From Phytophthora colocasiae (taxonomy: Eukaryota > Oomycota > Peronosporomycetes > Peronosporales > Peronosporaceae): a DNA stretch of 64,000 nt. Each line of letters starts with the position of its first letter. Positions within the stretch are counted from its first letter, which is position 1. The position numbers and the translations under genes were made by a program. The stretch covers positions 3,038,001 to 3,102,000 of the forward strand of contig JAGKQI010000091.1 of assembly GCA_018806915.1 (NCBI GenBank), written 5' to 3'. The notes under the pieces were generated by a model, which saw nothing but the letters and a program-made list of their open reading frames with translations, searched no databases and was not told the origin of the DNA. Positions 32,004-43,988 of this stretch are shown piece by piece.

Positions 32004-35000
32004 CTAGACTTGGGGATGGTCGTCCCCGGCTTGCATAGCCTGGAACCTCGCTCGCGCCCTTGCCCCTTGATTAAATTCGTAAAGAAGGGCACCGCAGCTT
32101 AACTGTGACACTGGAAGCCATTCCGGATCCGGATAGCCTTTCCATTTGACCAGGTATTCCCGATTCCTTTTCGACGTCCGAGTACGTTTAGACCATCGAA
32201 GATCCAAAATCTTTTCGACTTCGTACTCGTTCTCTTCGGCATCCGGATTCCAACTGTCTTCCGGAAGCAGGGCAGCGTCAAAGTCATCGTCCTCGTCCAC
32301 TTGGATCTCCATGGTAGGACGTTTCGGGAAGAGTGCTCGGGGTTTCAAACGGCTGATATGCACCCAAGGGTTGACACGATATCCCGTGCCCTCGACCTTG
32401 AGTTTCACCCGGAAGTCCTGATACACTTCAGCAATCCGGAATGGTCCATGCCACATGTGGGCCAGTTTCCTACTTAGCCCAGTCTGGACTTTCGGAATAT
32501 ATAACCACACGGAATCGCCTTCCGAAAATCCGGATTTCAGCCTTTCCGAAAGCTCTTTCCACTTTTGCGTTTGGATTTCGGAACGGTGACGCTTGGCTTT
32601 CTTCTGAAGTCCTTCTGCAAAAGCCACAGCGTAGCTGTAGTCCCTCTGCATTTTTCGTCTCCATTCGTACGCTGACCTTTCAGGAATACTATGTGGCTTT
32701 GGACCCAGCATTGCTGAAATTGTACTCTGGGCGTCCCAACCATGAATTAGATAGAAGGGGGTTTCCAGGCGCGTTGCATCGAAAGAGGTATTTAGAGCGA
32801 ACATCAGCCTTTCCACATGGTCATCCCAATCACTTTGATCCGCTTCCATAATATACGCCCGGATGCTTCGAACTACCGTCTGAACGGAACGTTCCTGCTG
32901 GCCATTTGCCTGCGGACGGTATCCCAATGTTGCCCTTTGGAGACTCCCAAGTAGATTCCGGAAGCACTCGAAGACGGCACTCATGAATCGGGGATCCTGA
33001 TCGTGTCGGATCAGGGAACTTGATCCAAACTTCTGGAATACCACTTGTTCATACACTTCTGCAACATCTTGGGCAGTCGTCGAAGACATGGGCTTGCACA
33101 TCACGTATCCGGAAAACATATCCTGAAACAGGAGTAGGAAAGTGTTTCCGCGTGCGGATTTTGGAAGGTGCATCACGAAATCCATCGAGACAACTTCGAA
33201 AGGACATGATGGCTCGATGTTTCCAGGTGACGGACCTGGATTCGGAGGCCGTCCCTTTCCGGATGCACAATCCACACACTCCTTCACATGACGTTCCACA
33301 TCTGCATACATCCCAGGCCAATAGTATTCCGAAAGCAATTTCTCATGAGTCCTCCGGATGCCCTGGTGTCCACCTTGGAAATCTTCGTGGGCATAGTGAA
33401 GCATATCAGAACGTAAGGATTCCGGAACCACCAATCGAAGTTCTCCCAGAAAATCTCGAGGTCGCTTCTGGGTGACTGTGGACATCCTGAAGAGAATGTT
33501 TCTGGAATCCAAAGTGAACAAGTCAGCAACCTTTGCAATCTTCCGGAGACGTTTATGCGAAAACCTCTGGAAATCCCCTTTCAGGAACGCCTTCAGCTCA
33601 GACAGGTATTCGTCGGCATCCTGATGGACCTTGATCCGTCTCCAACGCTCGGCTTGAAGTTCCAATGGTCCCATCGGAGGGGCATCCGGATCGTTTCCTT
33701 CTGGATCCCCAGCTTCCGCAATGACAGCCATCACTCGCGCAGACTCTGGTAACGGTTCCGAATCTGGTCCGGGAAGGTCGTTGTCATCTGGGATTCCGGA
33801 TTCCCGAATCTGGATATCTGAAGGATGGGCCTCCGACAGTTCTGATTTCACCAACTTCTCTTGGATTTTGGAAACAAGTTCCAAATGTCTCAGGTCACTT
33901 TCGTCGGAAACCTCCCAGGATTCTCCTTGAACCAATGTCTTGGTCGTCAGGTAGTCGGCAGCCTGATTGTACTCTCGTTTGAGATGCACAAATCTGACCT
34001 TCTGAAATCTGGATTTCAGAACTTCCGCTTCCGCGAGGTGTTTCTGAAGATGTGGTTGGTTACAGTTGATCAGTCCTTGTACTTGCTGAATCACAATTCT
34101 GGAATCTCCCACAACCACCAAATCCTGAATGCCTCTTCCAGATGCCATATTCATGCCCTTCAGAAGTCCATGGTACTCAGCGTCATTCACGGTGACGTCA
34201 TCCAGAATGAAACCTCATGCTTCCAGAACCTTCCATCCAGGTAGCTTCCAGAGAACACACCCGCAACTTCCTTTCCGGGTGGAAGTCTTGGCAGCACCAT
34301 CGAAACTCAGGATAACACCTTCGTAGTTCGCTTCCAACATCTCGATGCTCACTACTGGCGGCTTCCGGATGCGTCCTTTCGAAGGGATCAGGGATTCCGA
34401 AATCTTATCCAGATGCTCTCGCGGGGTTATCCCAGCACCCATTATCGCAGCCAATCCGTCTTCGTCCCTTTGAACCTTCCGGATATCCAGATTCCAATGT
34501 GAAAGTGCAAGTCCCCAAGGAACACACCTACCATCAGCAGACTTCGAGGTGATGACCCACTTCAGGACGGAGTATCGGGTGTACACAATCAGTTCGGACT
34601 GCTCAATCAGCGTCCGGAAGACCTGAAGTACTCTCAGGATCGCAATGACTTCCTTTTCCGCAATATGATAACGGATTTTGGAATCATTCAGGACGCGGCC
34701 AGTATACCGGACAGGGTGGATCACACCGTTGTATTCCTGACCGAGGACAGCACATGCAGCCCATGCATTGGCATGCGGAATGATCACGAATGGTCGATTT
34801 CTATCAGGATGCCGAAGCAATGGGGTCGAGACGATCTTGTGCTTCAGGATTCCAAATGCCTCCTTCGCCTGATCCAAATTCCTTCCCGCCCTGATCTGCT
34901 CACCCGAAAGTTCATAGAGAACAGCGGCAATAACCGGAAAGTCTTCAATGAATTTGTGATAGTAGTGCAGGCTTCCGAGGAACGACTGCACCCCTTTCAG

Positions 35001-37691
35001 GGTTTCCGGAAACGGAAGATCCAAAACACCTTTTGCAATCTTCAGGGTAGCTCGGATTCCTTCAGCACTGATTTCGTGGGACAGGTACGGGATGGCTACC
35101 TTTCCAAATTCACTCTTCGGGAGGCTCACCGAGATGTTCCAATAACGCAGCCTGAATAGTAGTGCATCCAGATCTTCACATAACTGATCCCAAGTCGGCG
35201 CGCCGTGAGCGATATCATCGATATACGAACTGCGTCCCAGTACCGGGTTCATCTGTGAAGGAGCTGGGATATTCCTCTGGAACACAGTCATTGTATCTGA
35301 GAGAATTGGCACTTGGATTCCTGAAGGGGAACTTCCGGAATCCAAACTTCCAGAATCCAGATTTCCAGATGGAGTCAACTTCAGAAAATCCAAGACTTCC
35401 TGATCCACTTCTGCTTCCTCTTCCGGGGATAGGCGCACAAACCCCCACAAGCAGTTATTGATTACTGCCTGATATACCAAAGGGGCGTTCTTCAAACCGA
35501 ATGGCATCCGGATCCACTGAAAGTGTCCAAAGGGGCACACGAAAGCGGAAATCAGCTTGGCACGTTCAGACATCCTGATAGCCCAGAATCCACTGGCCAT
35601 ATCCAAACTCATGAACCACATTGCGCTTTCGAAACCAATCAGGAGATCGTCAATCAGGGGAAGCGGATAGTTGGATAACACAATAAATCCGTTTACCACT
35701 CGATAGTCAATACACATCCGGATGTCAACACCGTTCTTCTTCAGGACAATAACAATCGGGGATGCCCATGGAGATTCCGAGTGCTCGATCAATCCAGTTT
35801 CCAAAAGCTTCTTCAGAAGTTCGTACACTTTGACCGCTAAGTGAGGAGCGATAGAACGTGGGCGTTGCGCGACAGGTTTAGCCGTTCCAACATCCAGATC
35901 GCAAATCACACCTCTGGCGGGGGCTGGAGCTGCATTTCCGTCGCCCAGAAAGATACTGCGATGTCGTTTCAGGATTCCTCGAAGCTTTCGCTCTTCTTCT
36001 GGAGTAGTCTTTCCGGATTCTCCCACATCTGCCTTCTCGATATCACACTTCGGACTTAGCTCGTGTACTTCCGGAAGCATGACGAGTTGATCCTTCAAGT
36101 GTGACAACATATCACTCCCTTCATGCACATACACAGCTGGTTCTAAGGCGAGCTCTTCCGCATTCAGATGCAGACACCTGACAAACTTCGTTTCCAACTT
36201 CAGGATGGCCTTCTTCACAACTTCCAGATTAAATTGTCTTCCTGATGGATCCGTTCCAGAATCCTCTTCTGCGTCAAGTAAACCGTCTGGAATCTCGTCC
36301 CTTGGCACATTCTCATCCATGGAGATCGCATCAAACCACTCGTCACCGTCGGAATCCAGAAAACCATCGCCTTCTGGAACCTGTTGTCTTCCTGAAGTCT
36401 CATTCGAAATTCCCTCCCGATGTTCATTTACAGTCAATATGCTATCAGGATTCTGGAATTCCGAAACGACGGCATCTGGAAGTGGCCTTTCACCTTTCTG
36501 AATATCCTTCGGGGGATCTTGTAGTCGAACCATGCGGACTTCAGAACCACCCCTGGGAGGTCTCATCAAAAGTTTCTTGGGCCAGGGATATTCCGGCTTC
36601 TGGACACTTGGGGGTTGGGAAGCTTGGATCGCCTGAAGGTATCTCCGTTGACGTAATACTTCCTGATGAGAATTGGTGTTCTCGTAGATCAGGACTTCCC
36701 ATTCACGATACCTCCGGAGTCCAGGTCTGACGAACCTTCCAAATGGATAGCATCCGTATTCCACAATCTGGGCGACCGGGGTGTTTGTGTCGATCCAAAC
36801 ATCCTTATCCGAAATATTTACCACCTTCACAGCGACCGCCCAGGACTTCGCCCCATATATCAGCTGCGTCACCCAGCGATCACCTCTGCCAGCCCAGACC
36901 ACTTCACGTTGCGGATTGCTCTGCCCGTAATTAATCCGGACGACAGCTTGTTCACCTGGTTCAAGTATCAGGGTTTCCGGACTCCGGACTTCCAAACGTA
37001 ATCCCTTCTTCTGCTGGTCGAAAGTTCTTCCGGAAAGCATAACGTTTTCTTCATCAGGAAGTTGGACCAGTCCTTCACGAATGCACAACCGCACTCCTGC
37101 AGAATACATAAAATCCATTCCAAGCAACACGTCAACACCTTCACCAATATTCGCCACCCAAAGTTCCAGAATGTAAACCACATTCAAACCCAGGGTAAGT
37201 TTCACTTCGGTTCGGGCAGTGATGATCGTCGGGACGCCTCCCAATCCGGATACCCGAAGCTGTTTTCCAAAATCCAGCTTGAGTTTGAGCCTACGCGCAA
37301 GATCCAAACTCAGCATGCTCACGGAAGCTCCGGAATCCAGAAGGATGTCTGTCCTGACATTGCTCACTGCACCATGCACCATCGCAACTCTCTTCGACGT
37401 CTCCGAACGGTGTTCTTCCCACCATCCGTAACTTTCACCAGGCTTCAATCTGAATTCCATTGGAGTGTCATCCAGATTGTCAGGATTCCAATCATCCGAC
37501 CTTCCGAAATCATTGTCATCCGGAAGTTTAGAATCTGGAAGGAGAAAGTCGACATCTTGAGTCACAGTCATACATTGATGGTTAGCTTGTCGTTTCAACT
37601 CTGGACCAACGTACGCTAAGACACACAATTCTGGGGGTTTCTTGAGCCCGGCGCGTTCTGGATCCCCATCTAGCGGGCTTCCTAGTTTAAC
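32004..37691 (-). pseudogene. Element C pol: protease, RT, RNase H, second RNase H, integrase, chromodomain
   Basis: One frame runs from the gag end to 32004 and is broken only by a TGA at 34215-34217 (an Arg codon in element B: LEARGF). Protease has ILLDSGASVSML and VDVLLGMDFM. RT has KNGVDIRMCIDYRVVNGF, MPFGLKNAPLVYQ and SSYIDDIAHG (catalytic YIDD). RNase H is around LNDSKIRYHIAEKEVIAILR. The archaeal-type RNase H begins VILSFDGAAKTSTRKG and continues after the stop with NDAEYHGL, VVVGDSRIVI and HLKREYNQAADYL. Integrase has LHYAHEDFQGGHQG ... CVDC and DDE residues in SMDFVMH, RHDQDPRF and NGQQERSV. The chromodomain is YEVEKILDLRW ... REYLVKWKGYPDPEWLP. Pol is in the -1 frame relative to gag, with GTTAAAC at the junction. 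Confidence 0.9.
37685..37691 (-). promoter_or_regulatory. Candidate -1 frameshift site GTTAAAC at the element C gag end
   Basis: The minus strand reads CCG TTA AAC TAG in the gag frame. Slipping back one base on G-TTA-AAC gives GTT AAA CTA GGA, and the pol frame then continues without a stop (VKLGSPLDGDPERAG). The same heptamer sits before the gag stop of element B at 46973-46979. Confidence 0.5.
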
Positions 37692-39963
37692 GGTTGTTCC
37701 CCAGAATCTGCATCTCCATCCAGAAGTTTCTTCCGGATAGCAGTCGGTATATCCAAAGCTCCTTGTTGAACGAGACTCTTGAGATCCCGAAGGGCCTCCA
37801 GCTCTTCACAATGTCCATCGTGATACTTGTTGCAGAAATCACACTGACGCATCCGACAGAATCGCACAGGATGGCCCTTCCGATGACAGCGTTCACACTC
37901 GATATCTGCCCAACAATCCTCCTTGACATGTCCGAAATTGCGGCAGTTCTCACAGTACCTTGCACTGTAATTCGGATTCCGGAAACCTTGGCGTCTGGAG
38001 TCTTGATGCTCCAAAGATTGTTGGTCACCTTGGCGTCCTGAAGGGGATCGGGGCTTCCAGCCTCCCTCTTGAAGAATCTTGAAGACGGTATCTGAGAGAT
38101 CATCCATGGTCGGGAATCCAGAATCTGGATCGCCAGACTTCGTAGACGCAGATGCTTTCGAGGCTTCCAGAGTCATCTTGCCTTCCTCATCCTGAAAACG
38201 GACGTGTCGGTCAGGATCTTCAGAGTCAGCGTCACTCTGAGCAGTGTATGCTCTTCCGGATCCGGAACGCTTTGGGCGAAACTTCTCACGAGGTACGTTA
38301 TCCGCCCGGAAATCCCGCTTCGGAGGTGGAGTGTCGTAGTCGTCTTCTAAATTCAGTTCTTCATGTTGCTTCAGGACGTATTCGACATCTTCCAAACTCC
38401 GAAGGCGTTGACCTTGGAGGGTAGTCCGGAGTCTGGAATCCAGAAGCTTCTTGGTGAAGGCTTTCAGATGCTGCTCACGGAGCTTGGTCGATCCGTCGAT
38501 CCGGATACCGGCTCTATCAGCCACCTTGTTCAGGCGGTAATAGAAATCCAAAGGCGTCTCATGCTTCTTCTGAACCATCGTATAGTACCTTTCCGCATCC
38601 GAAGTCCTCGCCTTACAGTAGCGCTCCTTGAAAGCCTTCAGGAATCTTTTCCAGTTGCGACGGACCTTCGGATCCAGATTCGCTCTCCAGTTCCGGACGG
38701 CCGGAGACAACTTGAGCTTCATCTCGTAGATTTTCACGTTATCGGCCCAGCCACCCTGAAGGGACATACTCTGGAAGCGTTCCAGCCAGCGCATCCGAGT
38801 GGCCAGCGCCGCCTTCTCATCGAAGTCTTCCAAAGTGCTTGCATTCACGAATGGCTTGAACATGTATGTCATCGTCCCTCCGGACTTGGTCGTCGTCACC
38901 GCAGGGGTCTTGTCTTCGAACGAACTGCTATCCGAACTTCCGGAATCCGAAGAACTACTCGATTCAGAACTTGGATCCGAAGAACTTGGATATCCTGAAG
39001 GGGATTTCCTTCTGGAAGTTCCACCCTTCTCACGCTTGGACGTTGAACCCCGCTTCGACGATCCAGACTCCTTGGACGAACGCTTCTTCGAGCCATCCTC
39101 ACCTGAACGCTTCCGGATACCCCGGCTCTCGCTTCCAGACGTCTCTCTCCTTCTGGAGGTCGTTTCCTTCTTCACCACGAGCGCCTGGGGTGTCGAGGAC
39201 TTGGCCACTTGAGCCCTAGGGGTCTTGGATTCACGAGTGACCAGTTGGAGAGCTGCCTCAAGCTGTGCGGCAAAGGCTTCATCTGGATTCCCAACATCTG
39301 TTTTTCGAGAACTCAGATGGGATGCACCTCGGGATGCGTTACTGGATACAGGGTACAGAGTCGGATGATGGGACGCACCTGATGCTTCTCCTTCCTTCTT
39401 CCGCGCAGACTCCGAGGCTTCGAGTTCTTGCTAAAGCTCCTTCACCTTCGCGCTCTTGGAGGAGCTCGACTTGGCGGCGGAACCTCGAACTGCTTCCGGG
39501 TGCCGCTTGTGAGATTGGTGTCCGGATGACCGATTCTTGACTGTCAAGTGTGAATCCTCGTCAGAGACCATATCTGGGATCGCTTCCTTCTTCTGGAAGA
39601 GTCTTTGAAACTTGGAATCCAGAAGGCGTTCAAGCTTCGCATCCAGATCGTCTGACATCCTCTCCAGCGCAGACCCTTGCTGATCTTCCATCCTGGCCAT
39701 GACCTTCTGAAGTTGGAACATGGTGTTCAGGGCAACTTGCGTGGATCCAGAACTGGCGGACTTCGAAGAGCGCTCAGACCTTGCTGAAGTTTCTGGAACT
39801 TCACGATCCCAACTCCCAGACTTCTGAATGCCTCGTGATCGAGATGCTTCTGCAGCCTGGGATTCCTGAAGCATTTCTCGCCTCCTTGAAGATGACTTTG
39901 TACGCTTCTTCCTGGGCTTCTCGCGATTCAAGTCTGATCCCTGCGGGACGTCTTGATCTTCGG

Positions 39964-40375
39964 TGCAGCGGGGCTGCGTAGGTGTGCACGGCACAGAGGA
40001 AGTTGGGTTGACTCGTAGAGTCCTGCTTGCAAGGCACTAGCCTTCGGTTCTATACAAGAACCAAGTAGTCCACTAAATACGGGACTCTCACAATCAGTGT
40101 CCCTATAATAAAGGAACTAACACTAATTATGTAAAATGCAAACTGATTTTTATTTATTTTATTGCCCTAATCCTGAATGTAACGGATTTAGTATCTAACA
40201 TACTAAATCCTAATCAAATGTAATGTGTGGCTCTGAGCTAACAGCCAGCAACTGGCTACATGTGTGACGTGTGAGAAACACTATGTGTTGTACACGGATC
40301 TGTGACTTGTGACCTGGATGGTGTATACCACACCTATTGTAGCCAAGGCGCGCAGCGCCGTGTAACCCCGTTACA
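39964..40375 (-). repeat. Solo LTR of family D inside element C gag
   Basis: The 412-bp block is the inverse of 20069-20480 and is flanked by TTCGG on both sides (39959-39963 and 40376-40380). No internal D sequence is present, so it is a solo LTR left by recombination. Confidence 0.92.
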
Positions 40376-42364
40376 TTCGGCATCCGGGTTCCTGAGGGAA
40401 ATCTGGAAAGCGATTCCAGAATCCATCGGCGCAGCACTTCCAGATCCCCGTGCGGTCATCGCCATCGGCCTGAAGGCGGAGAATGGCATATGCGTTCCTG
40501 CACTTCTGCTCATCCCGAATCCAGAAGAATCCGAGGTGTTCTCTCTGGAAGTCCGAGTTCCGGAAGTCGCACTCGCCATTGACTCACTTGATCCTCCGGA
40601 AGTCTCGAACATACTGGAGGTACGTGCCAAATTCGTCCTATCAGAAAGACTATGGTACGAAGACATGTGACTTCCGGATTCCAGATCCGCTTCCAGATTC
40701 CGGACTAGCGAAGATGGCACAGACTGCAGGGATGAGGGCGACGGTGACGGGATTGACGACGGCGGTGGCCGAGGCATCACACGTTGCACTCGCTTCGGCC
40801 GGATTTCCTGATAGGTGGGTCCGCGAGGACTCCGAACCTTCCGGAATCCAGATGCCTTCAGTTGTCTAGTGAAGTCTCGTCCCAGCAGAGATACCTCGTA
40901 ATCCGGCATGAATACACCTTCACCCTGAAATTGGGCTTCCGGATGTACTTGACAAAGTCGTTCCCTTCCAGTTGTCATCAGGATCTGGGCGTACTCCTGA
41001 GCTCGCGTCACTAGTTGTCTCCATTCGATTATCTCCACGACCAATAGCTGCAACATTTCCCCAACAACTTGCCGAACCAGATCCGGATGCACTTTGAAAA
41101 CTCGCGTCCGGAACCATCCAGGCACCAAATTCACAAATCCAAATCCCGCTTTGAAAAGCATTGTCTGCAGGACTGCGATGCATTCACGAGGCGAAAACTC
41201 CTTCGGCGGGATCATGGCACCCTGAAGATCTTGTGCCCTTCCAAATGACCGACGTTGAATCTGGAGTTCTGAAATCCAGGCGTCCGTCTGAGACGGCATC
41301 AACAGGTGTTCCGAACTCATCAAGGCAGCCTGAATGAAACCTTCAGGATTCAGGTATAGTGGCGGCCAATCATATCCGACATCAGGTGCAAAGCTCCTTT
41401 CGGAGTTGTCACGTTCCCAACGCCTCACTTGTTCAGCCACATATGCCTTCATCTGGATTCCGCTCATCTGGACTTCCGGCGTCCCCGGCGGTGCTTCCGG
41501 AGATTCTTCCATTCTGGAATCCGGAATACCGAACCTGGTAGCTTCTTGACGAGGCGCTTCTGGGGGCGCCGAGAACGGCGGCTCATCAGGATACAATGTT
41601 GGCACCCGGATTTCCGGAATCACTGGCGAAGACATGTTGGTATCCTCAAGCACAATTTCTTCCTGAACCGGCGACAACGGGCGAGCTTCCTGCTTGACTC
41701 GTGGCGACTCTTCTCGAACATCAGGTTCGGCATCTGGATTCGCACCTTCCGGAGGAGAGTCCTGAACTCCATCCTCCGTAGGGTCTACGATCTCGACAGC
41801 ATCATCTCCCGACGCTTCTCTTCCAGAATCTTCAGCATCACTTCCGACGACCTCAGACTCCTCACCAGCCGTGAACTCCTCCAGACCGGACTCGTTCTCG
41901 GCTTCCACATCCGGATCACCTTCCGATCCGGACTCTTCTGCATCCGAATCCGACATGGATCCAGGTTCCTCCTGCTCAGGGTCGTCGTCTCCTTCCGAAA
42001 TCTCTTCCGAATCACTTCCATCCAGACTTGCGTGGTGCGCTTCCTGAACGGAGGATTCAGATTCTTCTTCCAGATGATCCGACGACTCCTTCGCCTCTTG
42101 GGCAGCCTTTCGCTTCGCAGCGTTGGCCTGACGAGCTTTCTTCATGATAGTATCCAAATCCTCATGCTCTTCAGGCTGCTGCCCCTTCAACCGACGCGAC
42201 GATCTGGATGCCATTCCGCTTCCAGAATCCGCGTCTCCTCCTCTGCGTGCGCTTTCACTTCCAACCATCACAACTACGATCAGAAAGTTAGTTAACACTC
42301 AGAACCCCTGAAACTAATCAAAATATATATATAAAATAACTCGGTAACACCCTTTCGGTATCGA

Positions 42365-42382
42365 ATCCGGGCACGCGCACCA
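42365..42382 (-). other. Primer-binding site of element C
   Basis: Two bases after the 5' LTR end the minus strand reads TGGTGCGCGTGCCCGGAT. The plus strand reads ATCCGGGCACGCGCACCA preceded by TCGA, which looks like the T-arm and CCA end of a tRNA. The same 18 bases serve element B. Confidence 0.75.
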
Positions 42383-42384
42383 GC

Positions 42385-43988
42385 TGTGACGAGGTGGGTG
42401 AACACTTTCCGGACTTTCTGAATGAAAAACCCGGTCGCCCAGAACATATAGCTGGTGGCCAGTCCGATTCTGGAAGGAAACTTCCAGATGACACTTGAGA
42501 ACTGGGGTCAGTCTCTACCTTCCGGGATCCAAATGGGTATCCGGAAGGCGGAGTTGGCGTGTGACCTTGTGGTTATCCTCCTTGGTGTCGTTTGTCTTCG
42601 AGTATCCGAAGGGTATCACCAGGTGAGTTACTTTCAGGTGTGATCAGATCCAAAGATCCAAAGTACCAAAAGTACTTCCAAATGCAGTTGGTTTTCTGGA
42701 AGGCAAAAGACTATTAGCAGAGTCCTCTTCCAACAGTTAACCAATACAATACAGAGAGTTAATATGCAAAACACGCAGCCGCTCTTATTCTTTGTGGCCC
42801 TCGAGCGGTGGGCACTCCCAATGCCAGTCGACGGGGTCTACTTCCGGAACACTGACTCAGTTCCGGGACCCTAACAAGCGCACCACTTCCGGATAACCAC
42901 TTGGTTTCCGGAAGACAATATCCAAGATCAGGATATCCAGATGCCTGTATATCCAAATATCCAAAATACAAATGCAATCTAGACTAGGAATCCAGATGCA
43001 AACGTCCAATCACACAGTAGTTAATTCAATACAGTTCCAGGGGGCCAACTACTAACAACCTCCCAAAACGCAGTTATAATATGAAATGTGAATCCGGAAT
43101 CCGGATTCCAACTGGAATATGAAATAGGAAGATCCCTTCCGGATGCGCCGCCGGATCACTTACCCAACTTGGTCTCGAACCTTTGGTGGAGAGTCCCGCG
43201 GCGATGTACGCAGTCGACGCGGCCGTACGCTGGCTCAGCTAACTCGAAGCCCTCTGACAAGAGGCTGGTCCGCAGTGCTTTGCAGTATCTTCCAGGAAAA
43301 CCTTCCAGAAGACCACTTGCGCCCTTGGTGGCAAATTGAACTCTCTGTTATTTATATACAAGTCTTCTGCTAAAGATTCTGCTAACATTTTGTTTTCACT
43401 ATAGGAAGCGCACACTCATCAGGAGGCGCGTGTCTCTGGCGCGGAACCCCGAAGAATTCCGGCTGGTGCCGAACACATCCTGGTCGGTCGTCTTGGTCGG
43501 TCGGTCTTGACTTGGCTTGAGTATACTCCGAACCTCAATGTCCATACTGGGTACAAATCAGGCAGGGTCCGGACGCCCTTGGTCATCTGGATTCCCGATC
43601 CTTGGAATCCGGAAGTCCTCAGTTCAGTACTGCAAGCATGTATCCGGAATACACTTGGTCTGTGTATGGGCGACTGGATTCTTGAGCCCTTAGCCCTGAC
43701 TGGAATGGCATCCAGATTCCTGAAATCTGGATCTGGATTCCGGAAGTACGCACCAGGAACTCACTTGGGCACCACATGGTGGACTTGATTCCTGAATAGT
43801 GGACTCCGATCATGGTCGGGCATCCGGATTCTGGAAGTCCGGATTCCGGAAGTCCTAAAGCAATAAGGTGAAAATGTGTTCCACAGCTCAGTCCCAGGTA
43901 CTCGATGCCTCAGCCAATCACCTCTCGACATATTGGGTGGCTCTGGGAGGCGGTGTCCAGATAGAAAATTTGAATCCACAGCTTCACA
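42385..43988 (-). repeat. 5' LTR of element C
   Basis: It is 1604 bp, the partner of 26812-28415, with about five differences (for example 42426, 42967, 43388). CAGG flanks its outer end (43989-43992). Confidence 0.93.

Larger units (their letters stand above)
37682..42268 (-). pseudogene. Gag of element C, split by a solo LTR D
   Basis: The likely start is the ATG at 42268 (MVGSESARRGGDADSGSG), followed by SRRLKGQQPEEHEDLD, matching SKRLQGLSPEEQPDLD in element B. A long acidic N-terminal part follows, then a folded region (residues about 270-440), and the LTR D insertion at 39964-40375. Beyond it are Ser/Lys-rich segments, a TAG at 39431-39433, and in the same frame the capsid core (FDEKAALATRMRWLERFQSM, RNWKRFLKAFKERYCKARTS, LDFYYRLNKVADRAG). 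Two zinc knuckles follow, CENCRNFGHVKEDC and CERCHRKGHPVRFC, with a third Cys/His cluster CDFCNKYHDGHC. Gag ends EQPLN at 37682. At about 1390 codons without the insertion it is unusually long for a Ty3 Gag. Confidence 0.82.
26812..43988 (-). mobile_element. Ty3/Gypsy element C, nested in element B
   Basis: The LTRs are 26812-28415 and 42385-43988, both 1604 bp with about five differences noticed by eye, so insertion was recent. CAGG is duplicated at 26808-26811 and 43989-43992. Removing C rejoins the B RNase H codons as RFTGRVLNDTELRYH, matching the uninterrupted RYTGRVLNDSKIRYH of C itself. Minus-strand order is 5' LTR, primer site, gag, protease, RT, RNase H, second RNase H, integrase, chromodomain; then a plus-strand antisense ORF and the 3' LTR. 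The gag-pol damage seen is two stops and one solo LTR D, so C is the least decayed element here. Confidence 0.92.

Noticed and set aside
42365..42382. A tRNA gene fragment
   Set aside because: Only the T-arm and acceptor-like 18-22 bases are present, exactly after the LTR; it is a primer-binding site.
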